Notes: generated from the sequence alone by a model not told the origin. A DNA stretch of 64,000 nt from Polaribacter sp. ALD11 (GCF_002831685.1 NZ_CP025119.1:1585001-1649000); one strand, 5' to 3'; counted from the first letter of the stretch, positions 7,576-17,312 are shown. Translations and numbers: made by a program.

Positions 7576-9561
7576 ATGAACGAAAATAAAAAAGATAAGA
7601 ATACAAATACGCCCAAATTTAAATTCAACGCTTATTGGATTTACGGTGCAGTAATAGTACTATTAATTGGTTTTCAGTTTTTTAGTAGTGGAGATTTAGC
7701 TACTAAAAGTATCTCAAAAAATGAATTTAATGAAGTTTTAAGAGAGAACGATATATCTAAAATTATAGTAGTAAATAATAATGTCGCTCAGATTTTTATA
7801 AAAGAAGAAGCAATAAAAAAATCTAAATATCAGAAATTAATAAACTCTGCTTTTTACAGAAAGGGTACTTCTCTTTACGAATACAATTTTGGAGATTTAC
7901 AAAATTTTGAGAATGACTTAGAAAAAGCTAAAAAAGATAATGAACTTACTTTCGACTTAAAAAATGAAAGTAGAACTAGTATGGTAGATACTTTAATTGG
8001 TTTCTTGCCTTTTATTATATTAATTGCTGTTTGGTTATTCTTTATGAAAAGAATGTCTGGTGGTGGTGCTGGTTCTGGTGGTGGAGGTCAAATTTTTAGC
8101 ATCGGAAAATCGAAAGCGAAATTATTTGACAAAGACACAAAAGTAAAAACAACTTTTGCTAATGTTGCTGGTTTAGAAGGCGCAAAAGAAGAAGTTCAAG
8201 AAATTGTAGATTTCTTAAAAAACCCAGAAAAATATACTTCTTTGGGTGGTAAAATACCAAAAGGAGCGTTATTAGTAGGACCTCCTGGAACAGGGAAAAC
8301 ATTACTAGCAAAAGCCGTTGCTGGTGAAGCAGATGTTCCTTTTTTCTCATTATCTGGTTCAGATTTTGTAGAAATGTTTGTAGGTGTTGGTGCTTCTAGA
8401 GTAAGAGATTTATTTAAACAAGCTGCACAGAAATCACCTTCAATTATTTTTATTGATGAGATTGATGCTGTTGGTAGAGCGCGTGGAAAAAACAGTATGA
8501 CTGGTGGTAACGATGAACGTGAAAACACATTGAACCAGTTATTAACAGAAATGGATGGTTTTGGTACAGATACCAATGTAATTGTAATTGCTGCTACCAA
8601 CCGAGCAGATGTTTTAGATAGTGCATTGTTACGTGCTGGTCGTTTTGACAGACAGATCTATGTAGATTTACCAAACATTAATGAAAGAAAAGAAATTTTT
8701 GAAGTTCATATTAAGCCTTTAAAACTTGCAGATGATGTTAAAGTTGACTTTTTAGCGCAACAAACTCCTGGTTTTTCTGGTGCAGATATTGCTAATATGT
8801 GTAATGAATCTGCTTTAATTGCTGCTAGAAAAGGGCAAAAAGCAATTCATCATCAAGATTTCTTAGATGCTGTAGACAGAATTGTTGGTGGTTTAGAAAA
8901 GAAAAACAAAGTAATTACACCGAAAGAAAAGAAAGTTATTGCTTTTCATGAAGCGGGTCATGCAACTATAAGCTGGATGCTAGAACACGCAGCACCTTTG
9001 GTAAAGGTTACCATTGTACCTAGAGGACAATCTTTAGGAGCTGCTTGGTATTTACCTGCAGAGAGATTAATTGTGCAGACAGAACAAATGCTAGATGAAA
9101 TGTGTGCTACTTTAGGTGGTAGAGCTGCAGAGAAAATTATTTTTAATAAAATTTCTACAGGAGCATTAAGCGATTTAGAAAAAGTAACCAAACAAGCTAG
9201 AGCTATGGTTACAGTGTACGGTTTAAACGAAGAAGTAGGAAATATTACTTATTATGATTCTTCTGGGAACGATTCTTTTGTAAAACCTTATAGTGACGAT
9301 ACTGCTAGGACAATTGATAAAGAAATTTCTAAAATGATTGAAGCTCAATACCAAAGAGCCATTGAATTATTAGAAAACAATAAAGAAAAACTAACTACAT
9401 TAGCAGAATTACTGTTAGAAAAGGAAGTTATCTTTAAAGATGATTTATTAAAAATATTTGGAAAAAGACCTTTTGAAGAACTAGATGCAGTAATAAAAGT
9501 TGAAAAAAAAATTGAAGAAGAAGTAAATGTTCCCTCAGTAGCAAAAAGCACTGAAGAATAA
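7576..9561 (+). CDS. ftsH: ATP-dependent zinc metalloprotease FtsH
   Basis: A 661-residue membrane-anchored AAA+ protease that degrades misfolded membrane proteins and short-lived regulators. Helices lie near residues 18-37 and 140-157 and flank a periplasmic domain. Then come Walker A GPPGTGKT at 235-242, Walker B FIDEID near 295, the second region of homology ([19 protein letters not shown]), and the zinc site H458-E-A-G-H462. A Gly/Ser-rich linker follows the second helix. All catalytic features are intact. It is co-directional with rsfS upstream and a LUD-domain gene 22 bases downstream. Confidence 0.98.
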   Translation: MNENKKDKNTNTPKFKFNAYWIYGAVIVLLIGFQFFSSGDLATKSISKNEFNEVLRENDISKIIVVNNNVAQIFIKEEAIKKSKYQKLINSAFYRKGTSLYEYNFGDLQNFENDLEKAKKDNELTFDLKNESRTSMVDTLIGFLPFIILIAVWLFFMKRMSGGGAGSGGGGQIFSIGKSKAKLFDKDTKVKTTFANVAGLEGAKEEVQEIVDFLKNPEKYTSLGGKIPKGALLVGPPGTGKTLLAKAVAGEADVPFFSLSGSDFVEMFVGVGASRVRDLFKQAAQKSPSIIFIDEIDAVGRARGKNSMTGGNDERENTLNQLLTEMDGFGTDTNVIVIAATNRADVLDSALLRAGRFDRQIYVDLPNINERKEIFEVHIKPLKLADDVKVDFLAQQTPGFSGADIANMCNESALIAARKGQKAIHHQDFLDAVDRIVGGLEKKNKVITPKEKKVIAFHEAGHATISWMLEHAAPLVKVTIVPRGQSLGAAWYLPAERLIVQTEQMLDEMCATLGGRAAEKIIFNKISTGALSDLEKVTKQARAMVTVYGLNEEVGNITYYDSSGNDSFVKPYSDDTARTIDKEISKMIEAQYQRAIELLENNKEKLTTLAELLLEKEVIFKDDLLKIFGKRPFEELDAVIKVEKKIEEEVNVPSVAKSTEE

Positions 9562-9583
9562 TTTAATATTCGACAATTAAAGA

Positions 9584-10168
9584 ATGAAATTTTTTAAAAA
9601 ACTATTTAACATACCTATTAAAGAAGATAAAGATATCCAAAGACAAGAAGTAAATTTGTCTTTGGATGACTTATTCGTGCATAATTTTATTAAAAAAGGG
9701 GGTAAATTTCTATACTGTCTTAAAGAAGAAGAAGTCAAAGAGAACATAAAAAGTATCTTATTTGAAAATAACTGGAGTAAAATTTCAGTTACAAATGCAG
9801 AATTACTTCCTTATCTTAATAAAAAAGAGGTTGCTGTTGACTCAATATTCAAAAAATCGCTTCCTTTTTTCACTACTTGCGAACATTTAATTGCTGACAA
9901 TGGAGATATTCTTTTTTCATCAAATCAATTAAAAAGTAATAAGTTATCTGAACATTCTGAAAACTTTATCGTATACGCTACAACTAGTCAACTTGTTAGA
10001 AATACAAATGAAGGTTTAACGGGCATAAAAACAAATTCTAAAGGTATATTACCCACTAACATTTCATCCGTTAAAGATTACGAGATTAATAAAATAGATG
10101 ATAATTTTTTAAACTACGGTAACAGTAACTCAAAAAACTTATATTTGCTGCTGTTAGAAGATTTATAA
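9584..10168 (+). CDS. LUD-domain (LutC/YkgG-like) protein
   Basis: A 194-residue cytoplasmic protein of the LUD family, recognised from the pattern SLPFFTTCEHLIADNGDILFSS followed by a segment around TSQLVRNTNEGL. LutC/YkgG relatives act in lactate utilisation, but this short form is not next to lutA or lutB. Its fixed position between ftsH and cdsA is, from memory, a common flavobacterial arrangement. The stop precedes the cdsA ATG by a single base, indicating translational coupling. The function is unknown, and calling it a lactate enzyme would be unsupported. Confidence 0.72.
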   Translation: MKFFKKLFNIPIKEDKDIQRQEVNLSLDDLFVHNFIKKGGKFLYCLKEEEVKENIKSILFENNWSKISVTNAELLPYLNKKEVAVDSIFKKSLPFFTTCEHLIADNGDILFSSNQLKSNKLSEHSENFIVYATTSQLVRNTNEGLTGIKTNSKGILPTNISSVKDYEINKIDDNFLNYGNSNSKNLYLLLLEDL

Positions 10169-10169
10169 T

Positions 10170-10964
10170 ATGCGCAACCTTTTAAGAAGGAGTTTTTCTG
10201 GAATCATTTATGTTTTAATTTTTATATCTGCTATTCTTTTTTCTAAAGAATCTTATATTACATTGGTCTCCCTTTTTGGTCTCGTTGCTATTTGGGAACT
10301 TGCTAAAATGATAAACTTTAAAAGTATAATTTCTTATATACTATTTGGTATCACCTTATTTTTAATGCTAAAAAGACCCGATAGCTATGCTATTGCTATT
10401 ATTTTAGGAATAAACATATTATCTTCAATATACCTTATTTATCAACTTTTTAGAAAAAAAGAAATTATATTTTCTACTGAAAGAGAAAAACTAGGTCTAA
10501 CTATTAGATATTTAATATTCTCATTTTGTTTCTTAATTTTATTACCTTTTTACAATCAAAACTACACCCCATATTTAATGATCTCTATTTTAGTGCTTAT
10601 TTGGGTAAACGATAGTTTTGCTTTTATAGTGGGAAAAAACTTTGGTAAGACAAAATTATTTGTTTCTGTTTCACCAAAAAAAACAATAGAAGGCTTTATA
10701 GGTGGTTTTATTTTTGCCCTCATAGCTGGATATATAATTAGCATATTTAATTCAGATTTATCTCTAATTAATTGGTTAATTATTGCTGCAATTGTAGCTA
10801 TTATTGGAACTATTGGAGATTTAGTAGAATCGAAACTAAAAAGACAAGCAAAAATAAAAGATAGTGGTACTATTATGCCAGGTCATGGAGGAATTTTAGA
10901 CAGGTTAGATAGCTTGTTGTTTGCTGCTCCGTTTGTATATTTGTATATTAACTTTATTATTTAA
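10170..10964 (+). CDS. cdsA: Phosphatidate cytidylyltransferase
   Basis: A 264-residue integral membrane enzyme that makes CDP-diacylglycerol from phosphatidate and CTP, the entry step to phospholipid synthesis. The C-terminal CDS signature is complete: S-K-L-K-R-Q-A-K-I-K-D-S-G followed by MPGHGGILDRLDS. Multiple hydrophobic helices cover the rest. It is followed two bases later by psd, so two steps of phosphatidylethanolamine synthesis are co-transcribed. No phosphatidylserine synthase gene lies in the window. Confidence 0.96.
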   Translation: MRNLLRRSFSGIIYVLIFISAILFSKESYITLVSLFGLVAIWELAKMINFKSIISYILFGITLFLMLKRPDSYAIAIILGINILSSIYLIYQLFRKKEIIFSTEREKLGLTIRYLIFSFCFLILLPFYNQNYTPYLMISILVLIWVNDSFAFIVGKNFGKTKLFVSVSPKKTIEGFIGGFIFALIAGYIISIFNSDLSLINWLIIAAIVAIIGTIGDLVESKLKRQAKIKDSGTIMPGHGGILDRLDSLLFAAPFVYLYINFII

Positions 10965-10966
10965 GT

Positions 10967-11623
10967 ATGATTCGTTTTCACAAAGAAGGTTATAAGATTA
11001 TTGTAATTGCTTTTATACTATCTATTGTAGGTATTTTATTAGCAGAGAAATTTATTGAAATTATTTGGCTGGTAAAAGCCATTCAAATAGTAATTTTAGT
11101 TTTATTATTTACTGTATTGCAATTTTTCAGAAACCCGAAAAGAGCAACTAGTTTAGATGAACGTACAATTATTGCGCCAGTAGATGGTAAGGTTGTTGTT
11201 ATAGAAGAAGTTGAAGAACCAGAATATTTTAAAGATAAAAGATTACAGGTTTCTATATTTATGTCTCCAATTAACGTGCATGTTACAAGATATGCTATGA
11301 GTGGTGTTGTTAAATACAGCAAATATCATCCAGGAAAATATTTAGTTGCGTGGCATCCTAAAGCATCTACAGAGAACGAAAGAACAACTGTAGTAATAGA
11401 AAACGATGCTATGGGTGAAATTCTTTACAGACAAATTGCAGGTGCATTAGCAAAAAGAATTGTAAACTACGCAAAAGTAGGTGATGAAGTAATACAAGGT
11501 ACAGACGCCGGTTTTATAAAATTTGGGTCTAGAGTAGATTTGTATTTACCTCTTGGTACAGAGTTGACTGTAAAATTAGGTGATAAAGTAAAAGGAGGAA
11601 CTCAAGTAGTTGCAAAAAAATAA
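10967..11623 (+). CDS. psd: Phosphatidylserine decarboxylase proenzyme, short form
   Basis: A 218-residue proenzyme of the short PSD type. N-terminal hydrophobic helices (residues ~10-50) anchor it to the inner membrane. VHVTRYAMSG near 105-115 is a conserved catalytic region. The GFIKFGSRVDLYLP segment near the C-terminus contains the Gly-Ser where self-cleavage creates the pyruvoyl cofactor. It converts phosphatidylserine to phosphatidylethanolamine. Spacing to cdsA (2 bases) and to the acyl-CoA-binding protein gene (2 bases) indicates one transcript. Confidence 0.95.
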   Translation: MIRFHKEGYKIIVIAFILSIVGILLAEKFIEIIWLVKAIQIVILVLLFTVLQFFRNPKRATSLDERTIIAPVDGKVVVIEEVEEPEYFKDKRLQVSIFMSPINVHVTRYAMSGVVKYSKYHPGKYLVAWHPKASTENERTTVVIENDAMGEILYRQIAGALAKRIVNYAKVGDEVIQGTDAGFIKFGSRVDLYLPLGTELTVKLGDKVKGGTQVVAKK

Positions 11624-11625
11624 AT

Positions 11626-11892
11626 ATGAATTCTGATTTAGACATAGCGTTTAAAGAAGCCTTTAGTCAAATTTCTAAATTAGAGGAAGCTGTAGCACCA
11701 GATATTATGCTAAAATTTTATGCATATTATAAACAAGCAAATTTTGGCAGCAATCTTCCTTTTGATGGTGAAACAGATGTTAGAAATGCTTTTAAAATAA
11801 ATGCATGGATGCAAATAAAAGACATGTCTTCTAACGAAGCAAAAAAAGAATATATCAAATTAGCAAACTCAGTATTAAATAACAATAAATAA
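11626..11892 (+). CDS. Acyl-CoA-binding protein
   Basis: An 88-residue protein of the ACBP family, a four-helix bundle that carries long-chain acyl-CoA in the cytoplasm. Recognisable segments are LKFYAYYKQANFG (residues ~25-37, the YxxYKQA-type motif) and INAWMQIKDMSSNEAKKEYI. ACBPs are mainly eukaryotic but occur in Bacteroidota. Position directly after psd supports a role in lipid metabolism. Confidence 0.9.
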   Translation: MNSDLDIAFKEAFSQISKLEEAVAPDIMLKFYAYYKQANFGSNLPFDGETDVRNAFKINAWMQIKDMSSNEAKKEYIKLANSVLNNNK

Positions 11893-11899
11893 AGAAAAC

Positions 11900-12514
11900 A
11901 TGAGAAAAGTATTTATTCTATTACTAACAATTTCATTAAGTGTAAGTTTTACTTCTTGTAAATCTGATAAAAAAACTGACAAAACCACTGACGCTGAAAA
12001 AAACGCTGCTTTTTCATTAAAAAAAGCAACCAATGAAATTAATTTTACAGCCTATAAATTTACAGAAAAAACACCCGTTGGTGGTCAATTTAGGCAAATA
12101 GAAATTACTTCTGGCGGTGCTGGAAATACGATTAAAGAGGCACTACATAATACTGAATTTTCAATTCCTGTAAGTAGTATTTTTACAAAAGATTCTAGTA
12201 GAGATTATAAAATTCAGAAATTTTTCTTTGATGTAATGAGTAACACAAAATTACTTTCTGGTAAATTAATGATAGAAAACGACTCTATTGGTTCTGCAAT
12301 GATTAAAATGAACGGAGTTTCAGAAAAAGTTCCTTTTAAATATACTATTGTAAACAATACTTTTGCAATGAGCGCAACGATGGATGTAAGTAAATGGAAT
12401 GCATTAGACGCTTTAGCTTCTTTAAATAAAGTTTGCGAAGCTTTGCATACAGGTGCCGACGGAGTTTCTAAAACATGGAGTGATGTTGCTTTAAACATTA
12501 TTTCAGAATTTTAA
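11900..12514 (+). CDS. YceI-family lipoprotein
   Basis: A 204-residue exported protein. The first ~20 residues form a lipoprotein signal with lipobox TSCK, so lipid attachment at Cys20 is expected. The mature part shows YceI features (NEINFTAYKFTEKTPVGGQF, then a beta-rich lipocalin-like barrel). YceI proteins bind isoprenoid-type lipids. It is seven bases after the acyl-CoA-binding protein gene and is the last gene before a strong terminator. Confidence 0.85.
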   Translation: MRKVFILLLTISLSVSFTSCKSDKKTDKTTDAEKNAAFSLKKATNEINFTAYKFTEKTPVGGQFRQIEITSGGAGNTIKEALHNTEFSIPVSSIFTKDSSRDYKIQKFFFDVMSNTKLLSGKLMIENDSIGSAMIKMNGVSEKVPFKYTIVNNTFAMSATMDVSKWNALDALASLNKVCEALHTGADGVSKTWSDVALNIISEF

Positions 12515-12544
12515 GACACTCTTAAACAATATCTATACATATAG

Positions 12545-12577
12545 AAAAGGATACACTTTAAAAATGTATCCTTTTTT
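12545..12577. terminator. Bidirectional intrinsic terminator
   Basis: A perfect 11-bp stem AAAAGGATACA / TGTATCCTTTT with an 11-base loop, flanked by A and T runs. It lies between the convergent YceI and epimerase genes and can serve both. Confidence 0.85.
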
Positions 12578-12581
12578 GCAT

Positions 12582-13457
12582 TTATAAATTTTCTAAAGCT
12601 ACTTTTAATTCTCTGTATTTAAAAACAAAGCCTTTTTGTGCTATTTTTTCTGATGACAATCTACTTCCTTCTAACAAAATAATTGCCAATTCTCCAAAAA
12701 TCAATTTTAATAAAAACCCAGGAACAGCAATTGGTACATAAGGTCTTTTGATAACTTTTGCCAATGTTTTAGAAAAGGTTTTACTGGTATGATATTCTGG
12801 TGACGCGGCATTGTATATGCCTGTAAAATCGTCTTCAACAGCTTTTATATATAAGTTACATAAATCATCTACATGAATCCAAGGCATATACTGTTTTCCT
12901 GACCCTAAAGGTGTAATTACTGGTGTTTTCATTTTGTCTAAAGCACCTCCTTTTTTAGATAGAACAACTCCTGTTCTTAGAATTGTTACCGGAATATTTA
13001 ATACTTTAAATTGATTGGCTGCTGCTTCCCATTTTTGGCAAACTTCACCTAAAAAATCATTGCCAACCGCAGCTGTTTCTTTATAAATTTTATCCGTAGT
13101 TTTTGCTCCGTAATAATTACTTCCAGAAGCAGATATAAATCCTTTTAAAGAGATCTTTTGTTCTTTTATTTTATTGAATAATAAATTAGCTGTTTCTACT
13201 CTACTGTCAATAATCACTTTTTTTCTTTCTACTGTCCAACGTTTGTCTGCAATTCCTGCACCTGCTAAATGAATTATATAATCTATATTTTCAAGAGCTT
13301 TAGCATCAATAAAATTTTTAGAAATATTCCATTCAAATTCATTTTCTGCTAACGGATTTCTACTTAAAACTCTTACTTCATGGTTTTTATCGATTAACAA
13401 TTCTGTTAATCGAGTTCCTACTAAGCCTGTACCTCCTGTAATTAATATTTTTGCCAT
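12582..13457 (-). CDS. TIGR01777-type NAD-dependent epimerase/dehydratase (SDR)
   Basis: Likely 291 residues starting at ATG 13457 (MAKILITGGTGLVG). The frame extends 18 codons further, but those residues are unlike the family. The Rossmann GGTGLVG motif is at residues 7-13, followed by HLAGAGIADKRW and YYGAKTTDKIYKE, matching the YfcH/TIGR01777 group of extended SDRs. The substrate is unknown. A -7-like box four bases before the ATG suggests a leaderless message. Confidence 0.9.
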   Translation of the reverse strand: MAKILITGGTGLVGTRLTELLIDKNHEVRVLSRNPLAENEFEWNISKNFIDAKALENIDYIIHLAGAGIADKRWTVERKKVIIDSRVETANLLFNKIKEQKISLKGFISASGSNYYGAKTTDKIYKETAAVGNDFLGEVCQKWEAAANQFKVLNIPVTILRTGVVLSKKGGALDKMKTPVITPLGSGKQYMPWIHVDDLCNLYIKAVEDDFTGIYNAASPEYHTSKTFSKTLAKVIKRPYVPIAVPGFLLKLIFGELAIILLEGSRLSSEKIAQKGFVFKYRELKVALENL

Positions 13458-13461
13458 GCTG

Positions 13462-13469
13462 TAAAGATA
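13462..13469 (-). promoter_or_regulatory. -7-like box of the epimerase gene
   Basis: On the minus strand TATCTTTA, one mismatch from TAnnTTTG, separated from the ATG by four bases, the same geometry as pyrE and the UbiA-like gene. Confidence 0.4.
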
Positions 13470-13570
13470 ATTATTTTTTTTGTTTACTTTTTTTAGTGTT
13501 TCATAAAACAAATCTATACAAATATCTAATAAACTAATCTAAATACTTTTTTAAACGTTTCTTAAAGTCG

Positions 13571-13578
13571 TATTTTTA
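13571..13578 (+). promoter_or_regulatory. -7-like box of the VWA-protein gene
   Basis: TATTTTTA, one mismatch from TAnnTTTG, ends five bases before the ATG at 13584, again placing the start codon at the predicted transcription start. Confidence 0.35.
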
Positions 13579-13583
13579 TAGTG

Positions 13584-14708
13584 ATGAAAAACAATAAAAA
13601 AAGAAAAGGTTTTGTCTTTAAAACCTATGAATTAGAAAATCAATCTCCGTTTGAGATGCTTTTTGAAATATTTAAAGAGCTAATTACACATACTTCTGGC
13701 GATTTTGATGAAGCCATCGATTGGTTGCGTTCTCTAGATGTTGAATATAAGTTGACCGATGAAAACTATACCATTGATGATTTTATTGAAGACTTAAAAA
13801 AGAAAGGCTACATCAAAGAAGAGTTAAAAGGTGATGGAATTGGTCAAACAAAGATTACTCCGAAAACAGAACGTGCGATTAGGCAACAAGCCTTAAATCA
13901 TATCTTCGGAAAAATTAAAAGAAGTGGCGCTGGAAATCATAAAAATAAATCTCCAGGAATTGGAGATGAACATACAGGAGATTTAAGAGCCTATCAATTT
14001 GGAGATGCTTTAGACAAGGTTTCTGTTACTGAAAGTATTAAGAATGCTCAAATAAATAACGGGATGGATAATTTTAGTCTAACCGAAAACGATTTGGTGG
14101 TAGAAGAAACCCTGCACAAAAGTCAAATGAGTACTGTTTTAATGATAGATATTAGCCATTCGATGATTCTCTATGGCGAAGATAGAATTACACCTGCCAA
14201 AAAAGTTGCGATGGCTTTGGCGGAATTAATAACCACGCGTTACCCGAAAGACACCTTAGACATTATTGTGTTTGGGAACGATGCTTGGTCTATTAAAATT
14301 AAAGATTTACCTTATTTACAAGTGGGGCCTTATCATACAAATACCGTTGCTGGTTTAAATTTAGCGATGGATTTACTTCGTAGAAAAAGAAACACCAACA
14401 AACAAATTTTTATGATTACCGATGGTAAACCAAGCTGCTTGCGTCTGCCCGATGGTCAATATTACAAGAACAGTAATGGTTTAGACAAATACATTGTAAA
14501 TAAATGTTATGCAATGGCGCAACAAGCCAGAAAATTGCACATTCCAATTACCACTTTTATGATTGCACAAGATCCGTATTTAATGCAATTTGTAAGAGCT
14601 TTTACACAAGCCAATCAAGGAAAAGCATTTTACACAGGTTTAAAAGGTTTGGGAGAAATGATTTTTGAAGATTACGAAACCAATAGAAAGAAAAGGATTA
14701 AAGGTTAA
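13584..14708 (+). CDS. VWA-domain protein paired with a MoxR-like ATPase
   Basis: A 374-residue soluble protein; the in-frame GTG three bases earlier is less likely than this ATG. The N-terminal ~130 residues are charged and helical. The C-terminal half is a von Willebrand factor A domain with the metal site D-I-S-H-S (DxSxS) near residue 188, and FMITDGKPSC further on supplies the later MIDAS Asp. Such proteins work with a MoxR-type AAA+ ATPase as a metal-insertion or remodelling chaperone. The partner ATPase is the next gene, 61 bases downstream. The client protein is not apparent. Confidence 0.88.
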   Translation: MKNNKKRKGFVFKTYELENQSPFEMLFEIFKELITHTSGDFDEAIDWLRSLDVEYKLTDENYTIDDFIEDLKKKGYIKEELKGDGIGQTKITPKTERAIRQQALNHIFGKIKRSGAGNHKNKSPGIGDEHTGDLRAYQFGDALDKVSVTESIKNAQINNGMDNFSLTENDLVVEETLHKSQMSTVLMIDISHSMILYGEDRITPAKKVAMALAELITTRYPKDTLDIIVFGNDAWSIKIKDLPYLQVGPYHTNTVAGLNLAMDLLRRKRNTNKQIFMITDGKPSCLRLPDGQYYKNSNGLDKYIVNKCYAMAQQARKLHIPITTFMIAQDPYLMQFVRAFTQANQGKAFYTGLKGLGEMIFEDYETNRKKRIKG

Positions 14709-14769
14709 AAACAAGTTACAAAATTGCAATATATAAAGTTGCAAAGTTTGTTTCATCTAAAATAAAGAA

Positions 14770-16236
14770 ATGAATTTAGAAAGCATAAAGACATTAGGCG
14801 AGTTAATAAAATCTGGATATACTTCTAGAGGTATAAAAGATGAATTAAGAGAAAATCTTATTGAAAAAATAAAGCGCAAAGAAACTGTTTTTGAAGGCGT
14901 ACATGGATATGAAAATACCGTGATTCCAGAATTAGAAAGAGCTATTTTAAGTAAACACAATATTAATTTACTAGGATTAAGAGGACAAGCAAAAACACGT
15001 TTGGCAAGATTGATGGTCAATTTATTAGACGAATACATTCCTGTGGTAGAAGGTTCGGAAATTAATGATGATCCATTAAATCCCATTTCAAGATTTGCAA
15101 TTGAATTGATCAAGGAAAAAGGAGATGAAACACCAATTTATTGGATGCACAGAAAGGAGCGTTTTGCAGAGAAACTTGCAACCCCAGACGTTACTGTTGC
15201 AGATATTATTGGAGATATAGATCCTATTAAAGCTGCCAATTTAAAGTTAAGTTATGCAGATGATCGAGTGATTCATTACGGAATGATTCCTAGAGCAAAC
15301 CGTTGTATTTTTGTAATTAATGAGTTACCCGATTTGCAAGCTAGAATTCAGGTGGCTTTATTTAATATTTTACAAGAAGGCGATATTCAAATTAGAGGGT
15401 TTAAAATGCGTTTGAATTTAGATATGCAATTTATTTTTACTGCAAACCCAGAAGACTACACCAATAGAGGAAGTATTGTTACGCCTTTAAAAGATAGAAT
15501 TGGTTCGCAGATTTTAACCCATTATCCCGAGGATTTAGAAACGGCAAAAACCATTACACAACAAGAAGCAAACAAAGCAAGTGCTCAGAAAGATTTTATA
15601 GAAGTGCCAGAATTAGCGAAAGATTTGTTAGAGCAAATTGTTTTTGAAGCGAGAGAAAGTGAATATATCGACGCTAAAAGTGGTGTAAGTGCACGTTTAA
15701 GTATTTCTGCTTTTGAGAATTTATTAAGTACTGCAGAAAGAAGGGCATTACTTTCTGGTGATGATAAAACAATGATTCGTCTGAATGATTTCGACGGAAT
15801 TATACCTGCAATTACTGGTAAAGTAGAATTGGTATATGAAGGCGAACAAGAAGGCGCGCACGTAGTTGCAGAGAGTTTGATAAAAAAAGCAGTGATCACT
15901 TTATTTCCTACTTACTTTCCTGAAATTAAAAAATTAGAGAAACAAGATGAAGAAACGCCTTATGATGCTATTATTTCTTGGTTTTTTAATGCCGAAGAAG
16001 ATTTTGAATTGTTAGATGAACATTCTGAAGAAGAATATAAAACAGCGTTAGATAAAATAAAACCTTTAGATAATTTCATCAAAAAATACCAGCCAAATAG
16101 GAATGAAGCTGATACTTATTTTATGAAAGAGTTTGTCTTGTGGGGTTTGGTCGAGTTTAAAAAATTAAGCAAATATCGTTTTGCAGAAGGAACGCAATTT
16201 AAAGATCCTTATGGTAGTTTTATTAGCGGATTGTAA
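14770..16236 (+). CDS. MoxR / magnesium-chelatase-like AAA+ ATPase
   Basis: A 488-residue AAA+ protein. Walker A is GLRGQAKT near residues 69-76 and Walker B CIFVINEL near 179-186, where the usual Asp before Glu is Asn. Sensor-1 region FIFTANPEDYTNRG follows. The family resembles the BchI/ChlI ATPase subunit of magnesium chelatase and MoxR. With the VWA protein upstream it forms the classical ATPase-VWA pair. No porphyrin or cobalamin genes are nearby, so metal chelation is not implied. Confidence 0.9.
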   Translation: MNLESIKTLGELIKSGYTSRGIKDELRENLIEKIKRKETVFEGVHGYENTVIPELERAILSKHNINLLGLRGQAKTRLARLMVNLLDEYIPVVEGSEINDDPLNPISRFAIELIKEKGDETPIYWMHRKERFAEKLATPDVTVADIIGDIDPIKAANLKLSYADDRVIHYGMIPRANRCIFVINELPDLQARIQVALFNILQEGDIQIRGFKMRLNLDMQFIFTANPEDYTNRGSIVTPLKDRIGSQILTHYPEDLETAKTITQQEANKASAQKDFIEVPELAKDLLEQIVFEARESEYIDAKSGVSARLSISAFENLLSTAERRALLSGDDKTMIRLNDFDGIIPAITGKVELVYEGEQEGAHVVAESLIKKAVITLFPTYFPEIKKLEKQDEETPYDAIISWFFNAEEDFELLDEHSEEEYKTALDKIKPLDNFIKKYQPNRNEADTYFMKEFVLWGLVEFKKLSKYRFAEGTQFKDPYGSFISGL

Positions 16237-16276
16237 TAAAAAATCTTCGACAAGCTCAGGCTAAAAAAAAACTGAA

Positions 16277-16310
16277 ACCTCACAGGTTTTAAAAACCTGT
16301 GAGGTCTTTT
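16277..16310. terminator. Terminator hairpin made of a dispersed repeat
   Basis: A perfect 14-bp stem ACCTCACAGGTTTT / AAAACCTGTGAGGT with a one-base loop, followed by CTTTT. It separates the convergent MoxR and YdeI genes. Related hairpins occur at 54125-54157 and 59373-59405. The preceding TTCGACAAGCTCAGG at ~16248 resembles another common flavobacterial intergenic repeat. Confidence 0.75.
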
Positions 16311-16317
16311 ATTAAGA

Positions 16318-16893
16318 CTACCAAGTATCTCTAGATTTTATATTTTGCTCACAAAAAGAGATAATTGCTGTAATTCTTTTCTGTCTTGTTGCTTCTCTTT
16401 TGGCTTGATACAACCAATACAAATAATTTTTCCTATAACTTGGTGCAAAATTTTTATAATTAGCAAAAGCTACTTTATTGGTATTGAATTCAAGTTGTAA
16501 ATCTTCAGGAATTATTCCTTTTTCAACTTCATCTAGAGCAGACCAAGAGCCATTTTGTTTGCCTATTTCAATAATTTCTAAACCTTTTTTATGCATTAAG
16601 TTTTCAGAAATTAATACTTCAATATATTTTTTATTTAAAGCGCTCCAAATACTTTTCGTATTTCTTTTACAAAAATATTGTCTGCGTTTTCCATTCCCTA
16701 AACTCTTTACAGTAGCATCTATCCAACCAAAACACAAGGCAACTTTTACTGCTTCTTCCCAGCGCATTGATGCTTCTTCGTTTTCTACTTTATAAAAAAT
16801 AAGATAAACCCCTTCAGATAAAGTATGATTTTCAGACAACCAACTTCGCCATTCAACATCATTTTTAAAATATAATTCTGGTTTCTTTAACAT
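16318..16893 (-). CDS. YdeI/OmpD-associated family protein
   Basis: A 191-residue cytoplasmic protein. Family features are the opening PELYFKNDVEWRSWLSENH, then CFGWIDATVKSLGNGKRRQYFCKRN, and the C-terminal SYRKNYLYWLYQAKREATRQKR. The group is annotated YdeI/OmpD-associated, and its mechanism is not established. The gene starts just past the truncated peptidase remnant, in the same orientation. Confidence 0.85.
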   Translation of the reverse strand: MLKKPELYFKNDVEWRSWLSENHTLSEGVYLIFYKVENEEASMRWEEAVKVALCFGWIDATVKSLGNGKRRQYFCKRNTKSIWSALNKKYIEVLISENLMHKKGLEIIEIGKQNGSWSALDEVEKGIIPEDLQLEFNTNKVAFANYKNFAPSYRKNYLYWLYQAKREATRQKRITAIISFCEQNIKSRDTW

Positions 16894-16896
16894 GTA

Positions 16897-17272
16897 TTAT
16901 CTTAAAATTTTATTCGGATACTTTGTTCCTTTTTGAATTGCCACGACATTTACAACCCAAGCATCATGAGGCACTCTCCTGTTTGCTTTTTTTTGTAACA
17001 AAATCCTTTTGATAAGAAACATCGATACAATTATTACAGGCTTTAGAAATGGTTTCGAATTCCGACTTTATCCAACGTCTTGCCGCACCAATTCCTCTTG
17101 TCTTCGAGATAGTGTCTGAAAATGTATTTCTTGTTCCGAATTCTGTTAATGTTTTTACATCTGCTTTAATTCTTTCCGCAGAAACAGCATTTATAATATC
17201 ATATATTTTAGCATCTGTTTGTGCTGAAATTGATAGTGTAACAAATAGCACTAAAAGGATTATTATTTTCAC
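16897..17272 (-). pseudogene. Remnant of an M28-family metallopeptidase: N-terminus only, frameshifted
   Basis: The frame has a signal peptide (from a GTG at 17272, VKIIILLVLFVTLSISAQ) and continues AVSAERIKADVKTL, GTRNTFSD and RGIGAARRWIKSEF, which I recognise as the N-terminus of a ~450-residue exported M28 aminopeptidase. After residue ~100 an eight-base A run (minus strand; 16987-16994) shifts the frame to an early stop. Reading one base over restores NRRVPHDAWVVNVVAIQKG and then TKYPN, where homology ends and a stop follows. No zinc-site region remains. The gene is therefore both frameshifted and deleted downstream. Confidence 0.75.
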
Positions 17273-17312
17273 TTTAAAAAGTTTTCTATAAAGGTACAGG
17301 CTTTCTCTAACA

